DNA of 64,000 nucleotides, taken from Glomus cerebriforme (taxonomy: Eukaryota > Glomeromycota > Glomeromycetes > Glomerales > Glomeraceae). Numbering within the stretch: position 1 is the first letter of the stretch; every line of letters starts with the position of its first letter. The position numbers were made by a program, and so were the translations under genes. Where the stretch lies: positions 110,718-174,717 of the forward strand of contig QKYT01000052.1 of NCBI GenBank assembly GCA_003550305.1. Reading direction: 5' to 3'. Under the pieces are notes generated by a model that had not been told where the DNA came from, ran no database searches, and saw only the letters and a program-made list of their open reading frames with translations. Below, one piece after another: positions 23,663 to 34,357 of the stretch.

Positions 23663-24798
23663 TTTAATATACATGTAAAATCCAATATAAAAATTTTTAA
23701 AAATTATTTTTGTTACAAATAATTACCAAATAATATCTCACAGGAAAGTTTTGAATTCTTTTCATTTTAGGATTATATTTACTATTTAATGATTTTATTG
23801 GAATAAAACTAATAGAATAATCCCAAAGGTAAAGAGGAAGTTGTATAAATTTTTTTCTGAGTAGAATAAATTTTTTTTTCTGTGATTACTAATAAAAAAT
23901 TTTGGCAATTTGCGCCAATTTCAGCCAATTCGGACTGTGCCGCAAATCATTACCAATAAATAATTTTGTGTCAAATTTCAGCCAATTCAAATTTTGGCGC
24001 AAATCATGTGATCATCATCCAATTTTCACTTTCAAGACCTATATAAAGAACTGCTATTCATACGAAATTGAAAATTGAGGGAAAGATGATATGTTATGTT
24101 AAACTGTGGTACGGTTTTGCAAATACTACACTGAACCACAATCATGATATGATATATATATATATAAAAATAGTTCCTGTTTTGCTGCATGATGCTAACC
24201 AAATTAATACCTATCTCCTTCTTTTTTGGGAATGCATCATTTATCATAACAGCTAATAACAAGCAATAACACTATCAAAATGTCAATCAGCTAACACTAA
24301 CAACTATATAGTGCATTCTGTATATAGTGTTAATAAGTTAATTATTTTTGATGTATTAGTATCTAATATAAGAATATAAATTGTTGCAAAAAATAATTAA
24401 TTTAAATATCACAGTTTTTTTTAATGTTCTAATATTCTAATAGATATTGCCAAAATTATTTTAAACTGTCTTATTTTATCTTATTTATAAATATATTCTA
24501 TTTTATTAATAATAATAAATATTACTAACATTTTGGTCTAAAGGCAAAATCTAAAATTTTAAATTATAAAAAACAGAAATAATAAATTTTCTAAAGACAA
24601 AACTATATATTTTAAAATAATTTGATTTATCTTTTTATAAAATATTATTGCAAATAAAAAATTTAAGTTATATATCAATCCTTTTCTTTAATTTCTTTTT
24701 TTATAATTTAAAAGTAGTTTCTTTATAAAAATAAATATATTTATCAATTTTTTTTAACTACTAATTTATGAATTTTTTTTTGTTTTATAATTTTAAAG
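23663..24798. other. Spacer with GGCGCAAAT-type short inverted motifs
   Basis: Around 23890-24010 the motif TTTGGCaatTTGCGCCAATTTCAGCCAATTC occurs twice in loose form (positions ~23898 and ~23975), a probable degenerate small element. ORFs near 24032-24262 are antisense pairs of AT-rich sequence and are not supported as genes. Confidence 0.35.
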
Positions 24799-25122
24799 TA
24801 CCGTATAGTTCTGAAATTAAGCACACTTTTTTTGTTATAAGGATGCTTAATTTCGGTGTATAATTTTTTTAAAAAAATCATATTTATATTAATTTTGTAT
24901 TTAGGATATCTTGTGATCCAGTGATTAGAGAAATTAATGTAATTTAGCTCATTGGATTCGTCTCAATGAGAGAAATCCAATGGTAGTTATTTCATATCTC
25001 TAGGATAAATATTGGCCGAGATATCATAAATTTATTATCAAAAGAGTGCTTATTTTCAGGTTATTTCTTATATGTAGAGATGCTTATTTTCAGGTAATGC
25101 TTAATTTCAGAACTATACGGTA
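24799..25122. mobile_element. 320-bp MITE with pogo-like termini
   Basis: TA duplications at both ends and perfect 23-bp inverted termini starting CCGTATAGTTCTGAAATTA. The CCGTAT start matches the pogo-like element at 16370 and the MITE at 27839, so the same transposase group could mobilise it. Inside, AGATGCTTATTTTCAGGTAA-like sub-terminal motifs repeat. No coding potential. Confidence 0.8.
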
Positions 25123-25478
25123 TAATTTAATTGCTGATTCGCGACTCAATGATACAAAATGATCGGCAATCTATAATTAATTTTAACGTAATTTTATATA
25201 TTAAAGGATTTTGTAATTTATCACCATAATGATGCATCGCCAGTGTCACATGATTCATAATTCCAGACGGAATTAAATAATCTGCAATAAAATTGCCTTT
25301 TTAAGAATTTTATGTAATCTAAAATTTCAATTTTCAAATGAAATAAAATTGCCTTTTTGGATTGTGTAATGTTACCTAAGATCCAAATAAGGATATTTTG
25401 GCCAGCATTATAAAATTTGAGCAAAATTAAACATATAATGAATAACATATGACAAATAATATTTATTATACTGAAAAA
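25123..25478. other. Spacer, nothing recognised
   Basis: AT-rich. It contains a short internal duplication of AAAATTGCCTTTTT (about 25290 and 25345). No gene. Confidence 0.35.
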
Positions 25479-25992
25479 ATTCTAAGTTATACATGTTGTC
25501 AAAACTGTCCGAAAATATGTCTGAATCTGAAAGTTCAAAACTCAAGTTCGAAACTATAGCCAAAATCTGAAAATCAGACTGGAGAATAAAAATCCAGATG
25601 AAACTAAGGATAGCTCTGAAATTTCCAAAATCTAAATTCTGAAATTCTGAAATTCTGAAACCAAAATCTGAAATTATTCCAAAATTCTGATTGGCTGAAA
25701 TAATAAAAATTTTATCTCGCTATTTATTAGTATTTTTCTGTTCTGTGATTACTGGTTGCCGAGATATTTATTGCTAAAGTTTTTATTTATATTAAATAAT
25801 TAGTAAATGGTAAAAATCACGTGATTATTATTGGCCAGAATTATTAAATCCAAAATCAGGTTGAAATGCTAAAAAATTGTTAGATTAAGCGCACGTGTAG
25901 ATTATTTTCTTTTTAGAAAATACCCATTCCACAAAAAATCAAATTTGGTAAAAATCATTTCACTAATTATGTAATATAAAATTTCCTTTTTA

Positions 25993-26224
25993 GGGGTACA
26001 TCTAAAGCGGAGCAGAATCACGTGATTTATATAAAATTTTTGGCCAGAATTATGGCATTAAGAAATTATGCATATGACAAATAACAGGTGATAAATAGGA
26101 TTTCATCTATCAAAAAAATTTTAAGTCGATAGAATACTTAGGAAAAATGGAAAATGAAGGTATAACACGGGGTGACAGATATGCACTATGATCACGTGAT
26201 TCTGCTCCACTTTAGACGTCCCCC
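25993..26224. mobile_element. ~232-bp MITE nested in the foldback arm
   Basis: Inverted termini of about 33 bp: GGGGTACATCTAAAGCGGAG at the left, and GGGGACGTCTAAAGTGGAG in reverse complement at the right, both running into CAGAATCACGTGAT. CTTTTTAGG occurs directly on both sides, a possible 8-9-bp target duplication. Non-coding. Confidence 0.72.
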
Positions 26225-26759
26225 TTTTTAGGAAATTTAATAATTCCGGCTGAAATTTCCATAATTCTGGCCAATTAGAATATCTTTGATTACAGCGGCA
26301 TGTCTTTTTAGTGAGTTCTTTTCCCTTATTTCTTTTTGATTCTTTTTGCTTAGAGATATTATTGACATTTCTTTTTTACTTTTTTAGCAACAATTTCTTT
26401 AAGCATTCTATAGAAAAAAATATTTTAATTTTTAGATTATTTATAAGAGTATTTAATGTTTTTTTCGTATTTTATTGTAATTTAATTTATTCAATTTATT
26501 TTCGTTTCATACTAAAATTAAAAACATGTTCTTAATTTTCTATATTTGCATAAATGTTTATTTGATAAAGTAATTGTTTGTTTTATGTTTTTATAGAGAT
26601 CTATTATACAATATACATTTTAGAATAAATAATTTAAATATTTGAATTATTTTAATTTTGAATAAATAAAAATCATTATCTCTTTTAAAAGCAAAGTAAA
26701 AATAAAATAACATTTCTAAATTAGCAAAAATAAATATTAAGATGAAAAAAAATGAAAGA

Positions 26760-27300
26760 TCAAAGAAAGAACTCACAATTCACCTCAAGAAGTCCAAAAA
26801 ACCTGTTACTGAAGAAAAAAAGAAAAAAAGTATTAATAAAACACTTAAACGAAAAGAAAATGAAGTAAAGAAGGGAACTCACAATTTATCTCCAAAAAGT
26901 TCAAGAAACCTATTTGTTACTAAAGAAAAAAAAAAAGTATTAATAAAACACTTAAATGAAAAGAAAATAAAGAAGAAGAAAGGAACTCACAATTCATCTC
27001 CAATAAGTCCAAGAAACTGTCATAAAGAAAAAAAGCAAAAAAATTTTAATAAAATATTTAAATGAAAAGAAAATGAAGGATTAAAAAAGGGAACTCACAC
27101 TTAGTTTTCACAAAATCCAAGAAACAGACACTAAAGAAAAGAAAAAGCAAAAGGAACGTCAATAATGTCCCTAAATGAAAAAAGAACACAAAAAAAAGAA
27201 TAAAAAAATAAAGAAAACTCACTATTAGTCTCCAAGAAGTCCAAAAAACCGTTTTTTAAAAAAAAGTAAAAATAAAGTCCTTAAATGAAAAGAAAAGTCT
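26760..27300. repeat. A-rich tandem array, five units of about 108 bp
   Basis: The anchor GGAACTCACAATT...CTCCAA(G/T)AAGTCCAAGAAAC recurs at about 26768, 26875, 26983, 27091 and 27214. Spacing is 107-108 bp, then 123. Each unit ends in an A-rich AAAGAAAAAAAG run. The first three units share one open frame (26742-27065) giving a Lys-rich 36-aa repeat (KKGTHN(L/S)SPxSxRN). I treat this as satellite because the frame breaks in units 4-5 and there is no sign of an upstream gene. Confidence 0.7.
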
Positions 27301-27503
27301 ATAATCCACAAAAAATCATGTGGCCCCCGTTTTGGACTATATAAAAATAGTTTTATCTGGATTTTCATCCTCTGACCCTAATTTCAGATTTGACCAGATT
27401 TTTGAATTTTGACTGGAGTTTCGTTTCGGAATGATTGGCCGAATATCGAATCCTGAAATTATGCCAAAATTCCAGAGTTTTGACAACATGTATATTCTAA
27501 GTC

Positions 27504-27838
27504 CCTAGAATAAATAGTAAAAATGGAAAACTATGGTGTGACGCAGGGGTGACAAATTATTATATAGTATAAGTCACGTGATATAATATTTCACGTGATA
27601 GGGTGGCAATGTATCGCCATGGCAATAAATTACTTTTTTCTATATTAAATACTATTAGTTTGGAATGGTGTTTGCACCAGCTTAAAAACATGTCCAACAA
27701 CTTAAATACACTATAAATTTACTAAAAAAGAATATTTTATAAAATAATAGAAAAAAATATTTTTTAAGTGTTATTTTATTAATTTAAGTATGAACTGAAT
27801 ATATTATATATTTTTCAATAGTATTAAAAAAAACCTGG
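27504..27838. other. Spacer with a CACGTGAT-containing direct repeat of sequence at 26130
   Basis: 27505-27590 (AAAAATGGAAAACTATGG ... GCAGGGGTGACAAATTATT ... AGTCACGTGAT) resembles 26130-26200 in direct orientation, so it is another fragment of the same repeat family. No gene. Confidence 0.4.
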
Positions 27839-28108
27839 TACTGTATAGCACTGCATAAAATACCCCGGGTCTGAATCAATTTATCTGATTTAAAACATTG
27901 AATTAGACCCGGGTGTGTACATTCATCCTGTCAGTACTAGACAAATTTAATATATGAAAATTTTAAATTTGATTTAAAATAGTGATTAAATATTCTAATT
28001 TTTATGAAATAAATTAGATTTACATATTACATATTTGATATCTCAAAACGGGTATTTTATATGGGGGGTATGCCGAAATGGGGGTATTTTATGCAGTGCT
28101 ATACGGTA
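27839..28108. mobile_element. ~270-bp MITE with pogo-like termini and internal hairpin
   Basis: TA duplications flank inverted termini: CTGTATAGCACTGCATAAAA at the left, CCGTATAGCACTGCATAAAA in reverse complement at the right. The termini run on into ATACCCC. Just inside the left end is a strong hairpin (about 27864-27913, CCCGGGTCTGAATCAAT against ATTGAATTAGACCCGGG). Non-coding. It shares the (C/T)CGTATAG start with the 24799 MITE. Confidence 0.8.
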
Positions 28109-28873
28109 AATCTAACAAAATTCATGTATAAAAATTGTAAAATTAGCTAAAATATAAACTGGAATGGTGACTTCCTCCATAGTAAACTCGTTGAATTTTA
28201 TAATGAAAGATAAAAAATTTTTTTTTTTGTGGTTTATCCAGGTTTCATAATATTGATTGGTAAGTTATTGTTACATTTAAGCATGACTATGTGGGACAAA
28301 TTGAAGTTAAAACATGTGAATTGACGTCATTCATATAACGAATTTACTAATTAATTTTGTATCGTTGAGTGGCGGAGCATTGGTTAATGTAAAAAACTTG
28401 ATTAATTTATATAATTTCCCACCAGAAAATTTCAATTCAATTAAATTTATTAACTTTAATTAGGAATTTTTTTTTGAATAAAACGTAGGAATAACGAATA
28501 ATGTAATACATGTAATACAACAATGAATTTTTTTTAATAATTTCTCTGTATAGCAAATTTTTATATTATTTACTATTTAAATCGGTATATCAAGAAAAAC
28601 TCATTTTTTCGAATCCTCATTATAACGAACCAAAATCATCAAACCTCTGACTGTAGTCATTTTAGTATAATAATCAATTAATCAATTAATAATTAATTAA
28701 TAATAAATATAACTAATAATTAATAATTTTAGTAAAATTATAAAAATAAATTTTTAAAATCATGAAATATTTATTAAACATTGCAAATTTTTTCAGATTT
28801 GCAAATTTGTGGGTTATTTGCGGGCGAATCATGTGATATTGGCAAATTGTTAAACCGACATCAAAAATGATTA
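28109..28873. other. Spacer with a mariner-type terminus remnant
   Basis: The stretch 28610-28654 (TCATTATAACGAACCAAAAT ... CAAACCTCTGACTGTA) looks like one end of a Tc1/mariner-type MITE. Its partner end was not found. AT-rich otherwise. Confidence 0.35.
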
Positions 28874-29866
28874 TTGAGCCGATCTAATTTGCCTAAAAAT
28901 TTCAATTTTCCTAACGATAATCTAGATGAAATTAATAATGAAGTTACACAATCATTTTTAGAAGAAGATTTTTTTGAAAAAATTAATAGAATATTCAAGG
29001 AAACGCGTGAAATTAATCCATTAACTATAATGCAAATTATGTCAGATTATCGAGGTAACAAGTGAATTAATTCTTTTGCTAATTTTATTTCTTCATTTCT
29101 GATTTTTACTTAAATTTAGAAAAATATGATCATTATACTCAAAAAGAAAGAAAGAAAATAAGAAACAAAGGTGCACTTAATGAAAACGATCTTGTAGTAG
29201 TCACTGAATTGGGCATAATGGATATTATGACTGCTGTTCGTCAGGATCGGTTAAGTAATACTGAGCAACAAATAAGAACAAAGGGACGAATTACACGATG
29301 GAAAACTGCATGCAAAAAGGTCTTTGATTCTACTAAAATAAATCCACAAGCTTCTAAATTTAAGAGAGGAGATTTTTATTTCTATTGTGAAAATAGTAAT
29401 TCTATTGTAATTGCTGAAATCATTGCAGTATTTGAGGTAAATTACTTAAATTTTATTAAATTTATTCATATCTTCTAATTTTTTATTGTTTACATTATTA
29501 AAGAAACGTGGATCAAGTTATGTCCGTACAAATCTATTTTATGGTTTGAATGAAGGAAGAATTCATGCACGTTTATATGATCTTAAGTCAGATTCAGAAC
29601 ATGAATTCATTCTTATTATAAGCCAAAATCGCACACAATTCATATATGAATCTAGTCCATTTCGTTTTATTACACATTTAGGTTCTGTATTGGAAGAATA
29701 TCATGGTACTTCTCATTGGTTAGGAAAAACAATAAAGTTGGGAGATCTTCGATATGCAGCATATTCACATTTTGTTGGAAAATCTAGTGAACTTGAGCAG
29801 TCTATTAAAGAAGCAGAAAAAATTATGCGAGCAAGAAAAAATAATTCTAATAATAATGATGAATAA
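28874..29866 (+). CDS. Unrecognised protein, at least three exons (5' end not resolved)
   Basis: Exons 28874(or earlier)-29054, 29120-29436 and 29504-29866 join in frame with GTAACA and GTAAAT donors and TTTAG / TTAAAG acceptors. No ATG opens the first exon: a stop lies just upstream of 28874, so an upstream exon or 5' truncation by the adjacent repeats is likely. Features: acidic start (DNLDEINNEVTQSFLEED), a basic stretch (KERKKIRNKG), then ITRWKTACKKVFD, RGDFYFYCEN, GLNEGRIHARLYDLK, SPFRFITHLGSVLEEY and a basic/Asn tail. I do not recognise the family. Consistent splicing argues for a real gene. Confidence 0.6.
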
Positions 29867-30175
29867 TTTTTTGAATAGTTTTTTTACAATTACATTGCAG
29901 ATTGTACATTGGATTTATCAATAAACTTTTATCATACATTGTTATATCTTTACATAAACTTAATTTGTACATTTAATTAGAAAATGAAAATTTTATTTAA
30001 AGTTTCGTAGTATCGTACGTTAAATAAATTATTTTAAGGTTTGTGTACACTTTAAATTAAAATTTGGATGTACACTTATATGTAAGTCAAAAACGAAGGT
30101 TAATATATGTGCCACACTGATATTCAGGGGCCCTCTAAAATACATAAATTAATACATAATGAAAATACACGGCAT
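29867..30175. other. Intergenic between convergent genes
   Basis: Short AT-rich 3' flanks of the unrecognised gene and the Cys-rich gene. Nothing else seen. Confidence 0.4.
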
Positions 30176-30595
30176 TCATTCACAAGTACATTTACAATTA
30201 AAACCACGAGTCCAGCCATACCCATCATTATTATTATAAGGTCTACCATTATTTCGATCAGGTCGTCCACGACACGTACAGGGGTCGCAGTTAAAATATG
30301 ACCGTTGTGGACAAGAACCTGAAATTGTTTTAAAATAATTTAGCAAGGTTTTGAAAATAATATTAGAACAACAAAAAATTACTCACAAGTCCATTTTCCG
30401 CACATTGAATTACATTGTCCCTTGGTACAATCACCTGAAATTGTTTTAAATAATTTAATTAATAAATTTTCAAAAATAATTGCGGCTACTTCACTTACAT
30501 TTTGAACAAGTTTCGCAACCAGTCGGATGACTCAGTGCGAAAGTCAATGACAAGAAACAAGCAAAAAATACGAATAAAATAGCTAATTGTTTCAT
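30176..30595 (-). CDS. Small cysteine-rich secreted protein, three exons
   Basis: Exons 30595-30499, 30434-30387 and 30318-30176 join in frame to 95 aa. Residues 1-20 are a textbook signal peptide (MKQLAILFVFFACFLSL TFA). The mature ~74 aa contain 14 Cys, mostly in CxC and CxxC steps: GCETCSKCDC, QCNSMCGKWTCSC, NCDPCTC and a final CKCTCE. A Gly/Asn/Arg-rich stretch (GRPDRNNGRPYNNNDGYG) sits between. Such proteins may be apoplastic effectors, antimicrobial peptides or metallothionein-like. The dense CxC pattern also fits metal binding, but the signal peptide argues for secretion. Both introns end in nearly the same string (ATTTTAAAACAATTTCAG) and exons 2 and 3 start alike in phase 1, so the exon-intron unit was probably duplicated. 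Confidence 0.85.
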
Positions 30596-30599
30596 TGCT

Positions 30600-30855
30600 G
30601 AATTGATACAGATACTATAATACCATCCCATTTATATAATTAAATATCTAACGTTTAACAAGCCTAATTATGTTTATAATTCTACAATAAGAATCTTCTT
30701 TTTATGGCATTTTCATTGTCAACTGAATTGATACGCCAGATTCTGTAATATCATTCCATTTATATAATTAAATAAATATCTAATGGCAACTAGCGTAATA
30801 TTAGGTTCATAATTCTACAATCAATATCTTCTTTTTATGGCATTTTCATTGTCAA
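30600..30855. repeat. ~125-bp tandem duplication upstream of the Cys-rich gene
   Basis: GAATTGATAC...CCATTTATATAATTAAATA...TAATTCTACAAT...ATCTTCTTTTTATGGCATTT occurs twice in direct orientation (from about 30600 and about 30725). The first copy begins 5 bases upstream of the ATG of the minus-strand gene, so the duplication covers the promoter and 5' UTR. It includes a TTTATATAA box in each copy. Confidence 0.75.
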
Positions 30856-31239
30856 TTAATCTGATTAGTTGAGATTATCGTTTTAGATCAATCTGAATTA
30901 CTACAAATAAAATACGCGTACCAGAATGCATATAGTAATTTTAATACTACTGCAAATTCGACTTTCGGAGTCTATTCAGCAAAAAACATACCGATGCACA
31001 CATCCCACACATTTTAAAAAATTCTTTATTATATTTTTTTGTAAAGTACCGTGATACATAAGAAAGGCCGGCCGGCAAAGTAAAAACAAATGTAAAAAAT
31101 GAAAGGGAGGCAGGGTTTCAAGGGAGGAATAAAACATGAATGGGATTCATGTCTGCCAGGCCCTAACCCATATAATGGCAGTTACAACTAAATTCTTTAC
31201 TATCTACCCATCTCATAATTAACATTACTATTCTAAACT
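30856..31239. other. Intergenic, probable 3' flank of the 31240 gene
   Basis: GC content rises at 31060-31160 (AGGCCGGCCGGCAAAG, GGGAGGCAGGGTTTCAAG). No ORF or known RNA was recognised. It may be a 3' UTR of the minus-strand gene. Confidence 0.35.
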
Positions 31240-31576
31240 TTGGATCCCCTACGCATAATAAAGATTTTCACGTTTCTTTCCCAACCTTTTCCCCGAATTT
31301 CACGTCTCACAGTTTCAAATGCATAATCCATAGTATCTAACTCTTCCTTATTCGAGTCAAAAACTCGTTCCTATTTTCTTCAAGAGATGAATTGGATGAA
31401 CCGGATGATGTACTCAGCTGATCAAATTCGACCTGAAGTCTTTGGGCAATTGCATAACGTTGGATCACTTCATTTCGGAGAGTTTCGATAGAGGCTTCAA
31501 TACTATTATCGTAAATTGCTGGCCAGTTGACAAATTTATACAAGATCGACGAGTAAAAATATACCTTATATATCAT
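31240..31576 (-). pseudogene. Unrecognised gene fragment with a frame change
   Basis: One frame reads ...NWPAIYDNSIEASIETL ... RNEVIQRYAIAQRLQVEF DQLSTSSGSSNSSLEEN and stops at 31337. A second frame continues at once as VFDSNKEELDTMDYAF ETVRREIRGKGWERN VKIFIMRRGSKV, stopping near 31238. The join needs a one-base shift or an unusually small intron near 31370. The helical, charged character and base use look coding. No family recognised; 5' end unclear. Confidence 0.4.
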
Positions 31577-31961
31577 GTGACTTTATATAGTAAAAACTTA
31601 TGATTCGTGGCGTAATATGACAGCTAAATTATATAATTTAGTCACCTGTTACGCAAGTGTCATTATATCACTTGAGTGATGATAATGTATTACAATGCAT
31701 AACTATTAACTTTTTTAAGAAATAAAAAATAAGGAGATATTTACTATGAACATGAAAAAGGATCATGTGCTAACCAATAAAGTCGTTATTTGAACAAATT
31801 TTAATTTGTAAATCCTTTCTATAAATTGTTAAATTTACCACAAAAAGAACAATGTAAATATTTAAAACTTTAATCTCGGTTGGCAGAAAAAAAAAAAAAA
31901 CTTTTTTTTTTCATCCCCCCTTTTTTTATTATTATTATTACTCAAAAGTAATTTCTTTAAT
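31577..31961. other. Intergenic, promoter of the PB1-like gene
   Basis: Includes A/T homopolymer tracts (31886-31935) immediately upstream of the plus-strand gene. No other feature. Confidence 0.4.
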
Positions 31962-32552
31962 ATGTCAACGGTCTTCAAAATATCATATAAACCACCACCA
32001 CTAGAAGTTTTAAATCAATTAACACAATTACCACCGATACCACTTTCAATTTCACCACCAAATTTAACGATAACTCGACGATTAATATTTAAAAGCATAC
32101 CATCAACATCATTTTCTCCTACATCCCCAACAACATTTTCAATTATAATAACAAGTGTAAAACCAACATGGGATCAACTTACCACCAAAATTCGGTCACA
32201 ATTTAATATACCGGCAAATGTTAAATTTGGTTTAACTTATACTAAACCGAAAGATGAAGAAATTGTTCTTTCCTCACAAAAAGAATTAGATAATTATTTT
32301 TCTCATCATAAAGATGATGAATTATTAAATTCAAAAAAGAATCCTACTTATAAATTTGAGTTAATGATTTTTCCTCCAAAAAATAATGTCCAAGAAAATA
32401 TGAAAGAAGGTGAAAAAAAGATTAACTATTCGGAAAAGACGAGTTATAAAGAGGGACAGTTGGATGTTGAAATATATGATGACGATTATGATGAGGATTA
32501 TGATTATGGTTATGACGACGAAGAATATGTAAATGGATGTTCTCAACAATAA
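31962..32552 (+). CDS. PB1-like domain protein with acidic Tyr/Asp tail
   Basis: A single 196-aa exon. The first ~60 residues are Pro/Thr/Ser-rich (PPPLEVLNQL, LPPIPLSISPP). Residues about 60-140 look like a PB1 fold: FSIIITSVKPTWDQLTTK, IRSQFNIPANVKFGLTY, KPKDEEIVLSSQKELD NYF. The invariant basic Lys is not obvious on the first strand, while an acidic DEE sits in the OPCA-like loop. PB1 domains mediate hetero-dimerisation in signalling scaffolds. The tail is low-complexity acidic (YDDDYDEDYDYGYDDEE). Function unknown; PB1 assignment moderate. Confidence 0.7.
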   Translation: MSTVFKISYKPPPLEVLNQLTQLPPIPLSISPPNLTITRRLIFKSIPSTSFSPTSPTTFSIIITSVKPTWDQLTTKIRSQFNIPANVKFGLTYTKPKDEEIVLSSQKELDNYFSHHKDDELLNSKKNPTYKFELMIFPPKNNVQENMKEGEKKINYSEKTSYKEGQLDVEIYDDDYDEDYDYGYDDEEYVNGCSQQ

Positions 32553-34357
32553 TATAATATTCGTATTTGGTAATTTATTTGATATTATCTTTATGTAATT
32601 TTAAAATTCTTTTTTTTTTTTTTTAATAACTTTTCTAATTAAATTTATTTATTTAGTAATTAATTCTTTTAATCTTATTTATGTATTTTTTTTAAACCCT
32701 TAATTCTTTAATAAATCTCTTTTTAACTTTCTATTTAATTAACGATATTAACAAGTGTAATATCTACTTCCTTTATATTATTTTTAGGTATCATCGAGTC
32801 TTTTTTTTTTTTAATTTTGATAAATTTTATTATTTAAAATTTTATTTTTTCTCTTCTTTTTTAGATTGTTTAATAATAAATAATTTTTTTTGTTCACCGT
32901 TCATACATGTAGAATTTAATTATATAATATTAGTTAAAAATTACTATAACAAATGTTGAAAAATAAAATGCTTATTATTTTCGTACTAAGCAATTGTTTT
33001 GGTTTGAGATAACAAATGTCATTTCAATTTAATCGTTTTTTTAACGTACTCTCTTCTAAGTTTTTTGAGAAAATTTTAATCATAATTTATTTTAAATAGA
33101 GCGCTGCGTATGATAAATCATAACCTGTTAAGAAGATGTTATTTATTTCCTCCTTCAGTGAAAAAAGGGGAGTTTATAGTGTATATGTTTTGAATATATG
33201 GATTTTTATGAATTTCATCAATTTATTAACTGAATAATAATATATTTGTGTAAATATTATGTGAAACAAAAATATTTTATTACTTAAGTGTGGTAAAATC
33301 TTATTTTTTTTTTATTACTCCCTGTCGAAAATTTAAACGAATAAAAATATATATCGATTTATATATTTAAATTTTAAAAAACTATAAAAAAATTTAAAAA
33401 ATTTTAAAATACGAATAAAAGAAAATACACGAAATGATAAAATATAAAATATTTTTTTTTTTTATATTTTTAACGCGTTATAGAATCCATATGTACGGCC
33501 AGGTCAGGAATCGACTATAAAATGGAATGTTACAAAATAAGTAAATAAGAATAATCGATCATTAAGCTTATTAAGTTGTAAATTTAACTAACCGTTAGTG
33601 AAATGAGTGTCATTTTTTTTTTTTTTTTTTTTGAAAAAAAAATTATTTGTAAATTTTTTTTTTTAATGATATCATAAATTTTTTTTTAAAAAAAATGCTT
33701 AAAAAGTCTTAAAATCTCAAAAAAAATCTTATGGATCTTATTAAAATCTTAATGAGCTGACCAGCTGAGTTTTCAATGAATTTTTTTAGCTGCTTTTATA
33801 TTAATATCTGAACCCTGCGCAGCACTATTTCTCGGATATGTTTAAAGTTTTTTCCGCATCAAATCTTAGAAGGTACATTTTGAGTTTATTTTCCGCGTCA
33901 AAATTATTCTATTATTAGAAAATTCCTTTGTTCAAGTATTCACGATTATTTTAGATCAAGGTGACCGATCCATTCAATGGATATTATTATTATAATAATT
34001 AATTTAAAGTAACTTATTACGGAATTTGCCAAGTCATAGAAGGTTTCTGTTAAAAGATGTATTTAAATAGTTGAACCAAAATATACAGTATATATTGTCA
34101 TTGGTAAAGTTTAGAACCGGTTTCGTTTTTTTGGAACCGGTTTGCTTTTAAATCATGTCCAATTATAATTTTATTATATTGATTCTACCAGCAGATTTGA
34201 AATCCGAACATATTTTTCTATTTTTAACTAAAATACATCATTCTATTGAATTGTTGAACATATTAAATTGACCGTATAGATCACAATAAGCGAAATTGTA
34301 AAAATAACATGTAATTGAATTTTAAATTAGCAAAGAGGTTTCTATATTTCTTTGATA
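32553..34357. other. Long AT-rich intergenic stretch
   Basis: 1.8 kb of homopolymer-rich sequence. Short GC-richer patches near 33480-33530 (GTACGGCCAGGTCAGG) and 34110-34150 (two GGAACCGGTTT motifs) may be repeat fragments; a similar ACCGG-rich patch is at 55170-55250. No gene. Confidence 0.35.

Larger units (their letters stand above)
25479..27503. mobile_element. Foldback-type element with long degenerate inverted arms
   Basis: The left arm begins TTCTAAGTTATACATGTTG; the right arm ends with its inverse, CAACATGTATATTCTAAG. Homology extends inward for roughly 100 bp or more: AATAAAAATCCAGATGAAAC at the left is mirrored by the inverse of GTTTTATCTGGATTTTCATC at the right. Inside are a nested MITE (25993-26224), an inverted partial copy of the tandem unit (about 26310-26390), and a five-copy tandem array. 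Arms are rich in CTGAAATTCTGAAATT-like strings. No transposase is visible. Confidence 0.5.

Noticed and set aside
26311..26535. 74-aa Phe/Ile/Leu-rich ORF
   Set aside because: Reading of an inverted tandem-unit copy and T-rich sequence in the foldback element.
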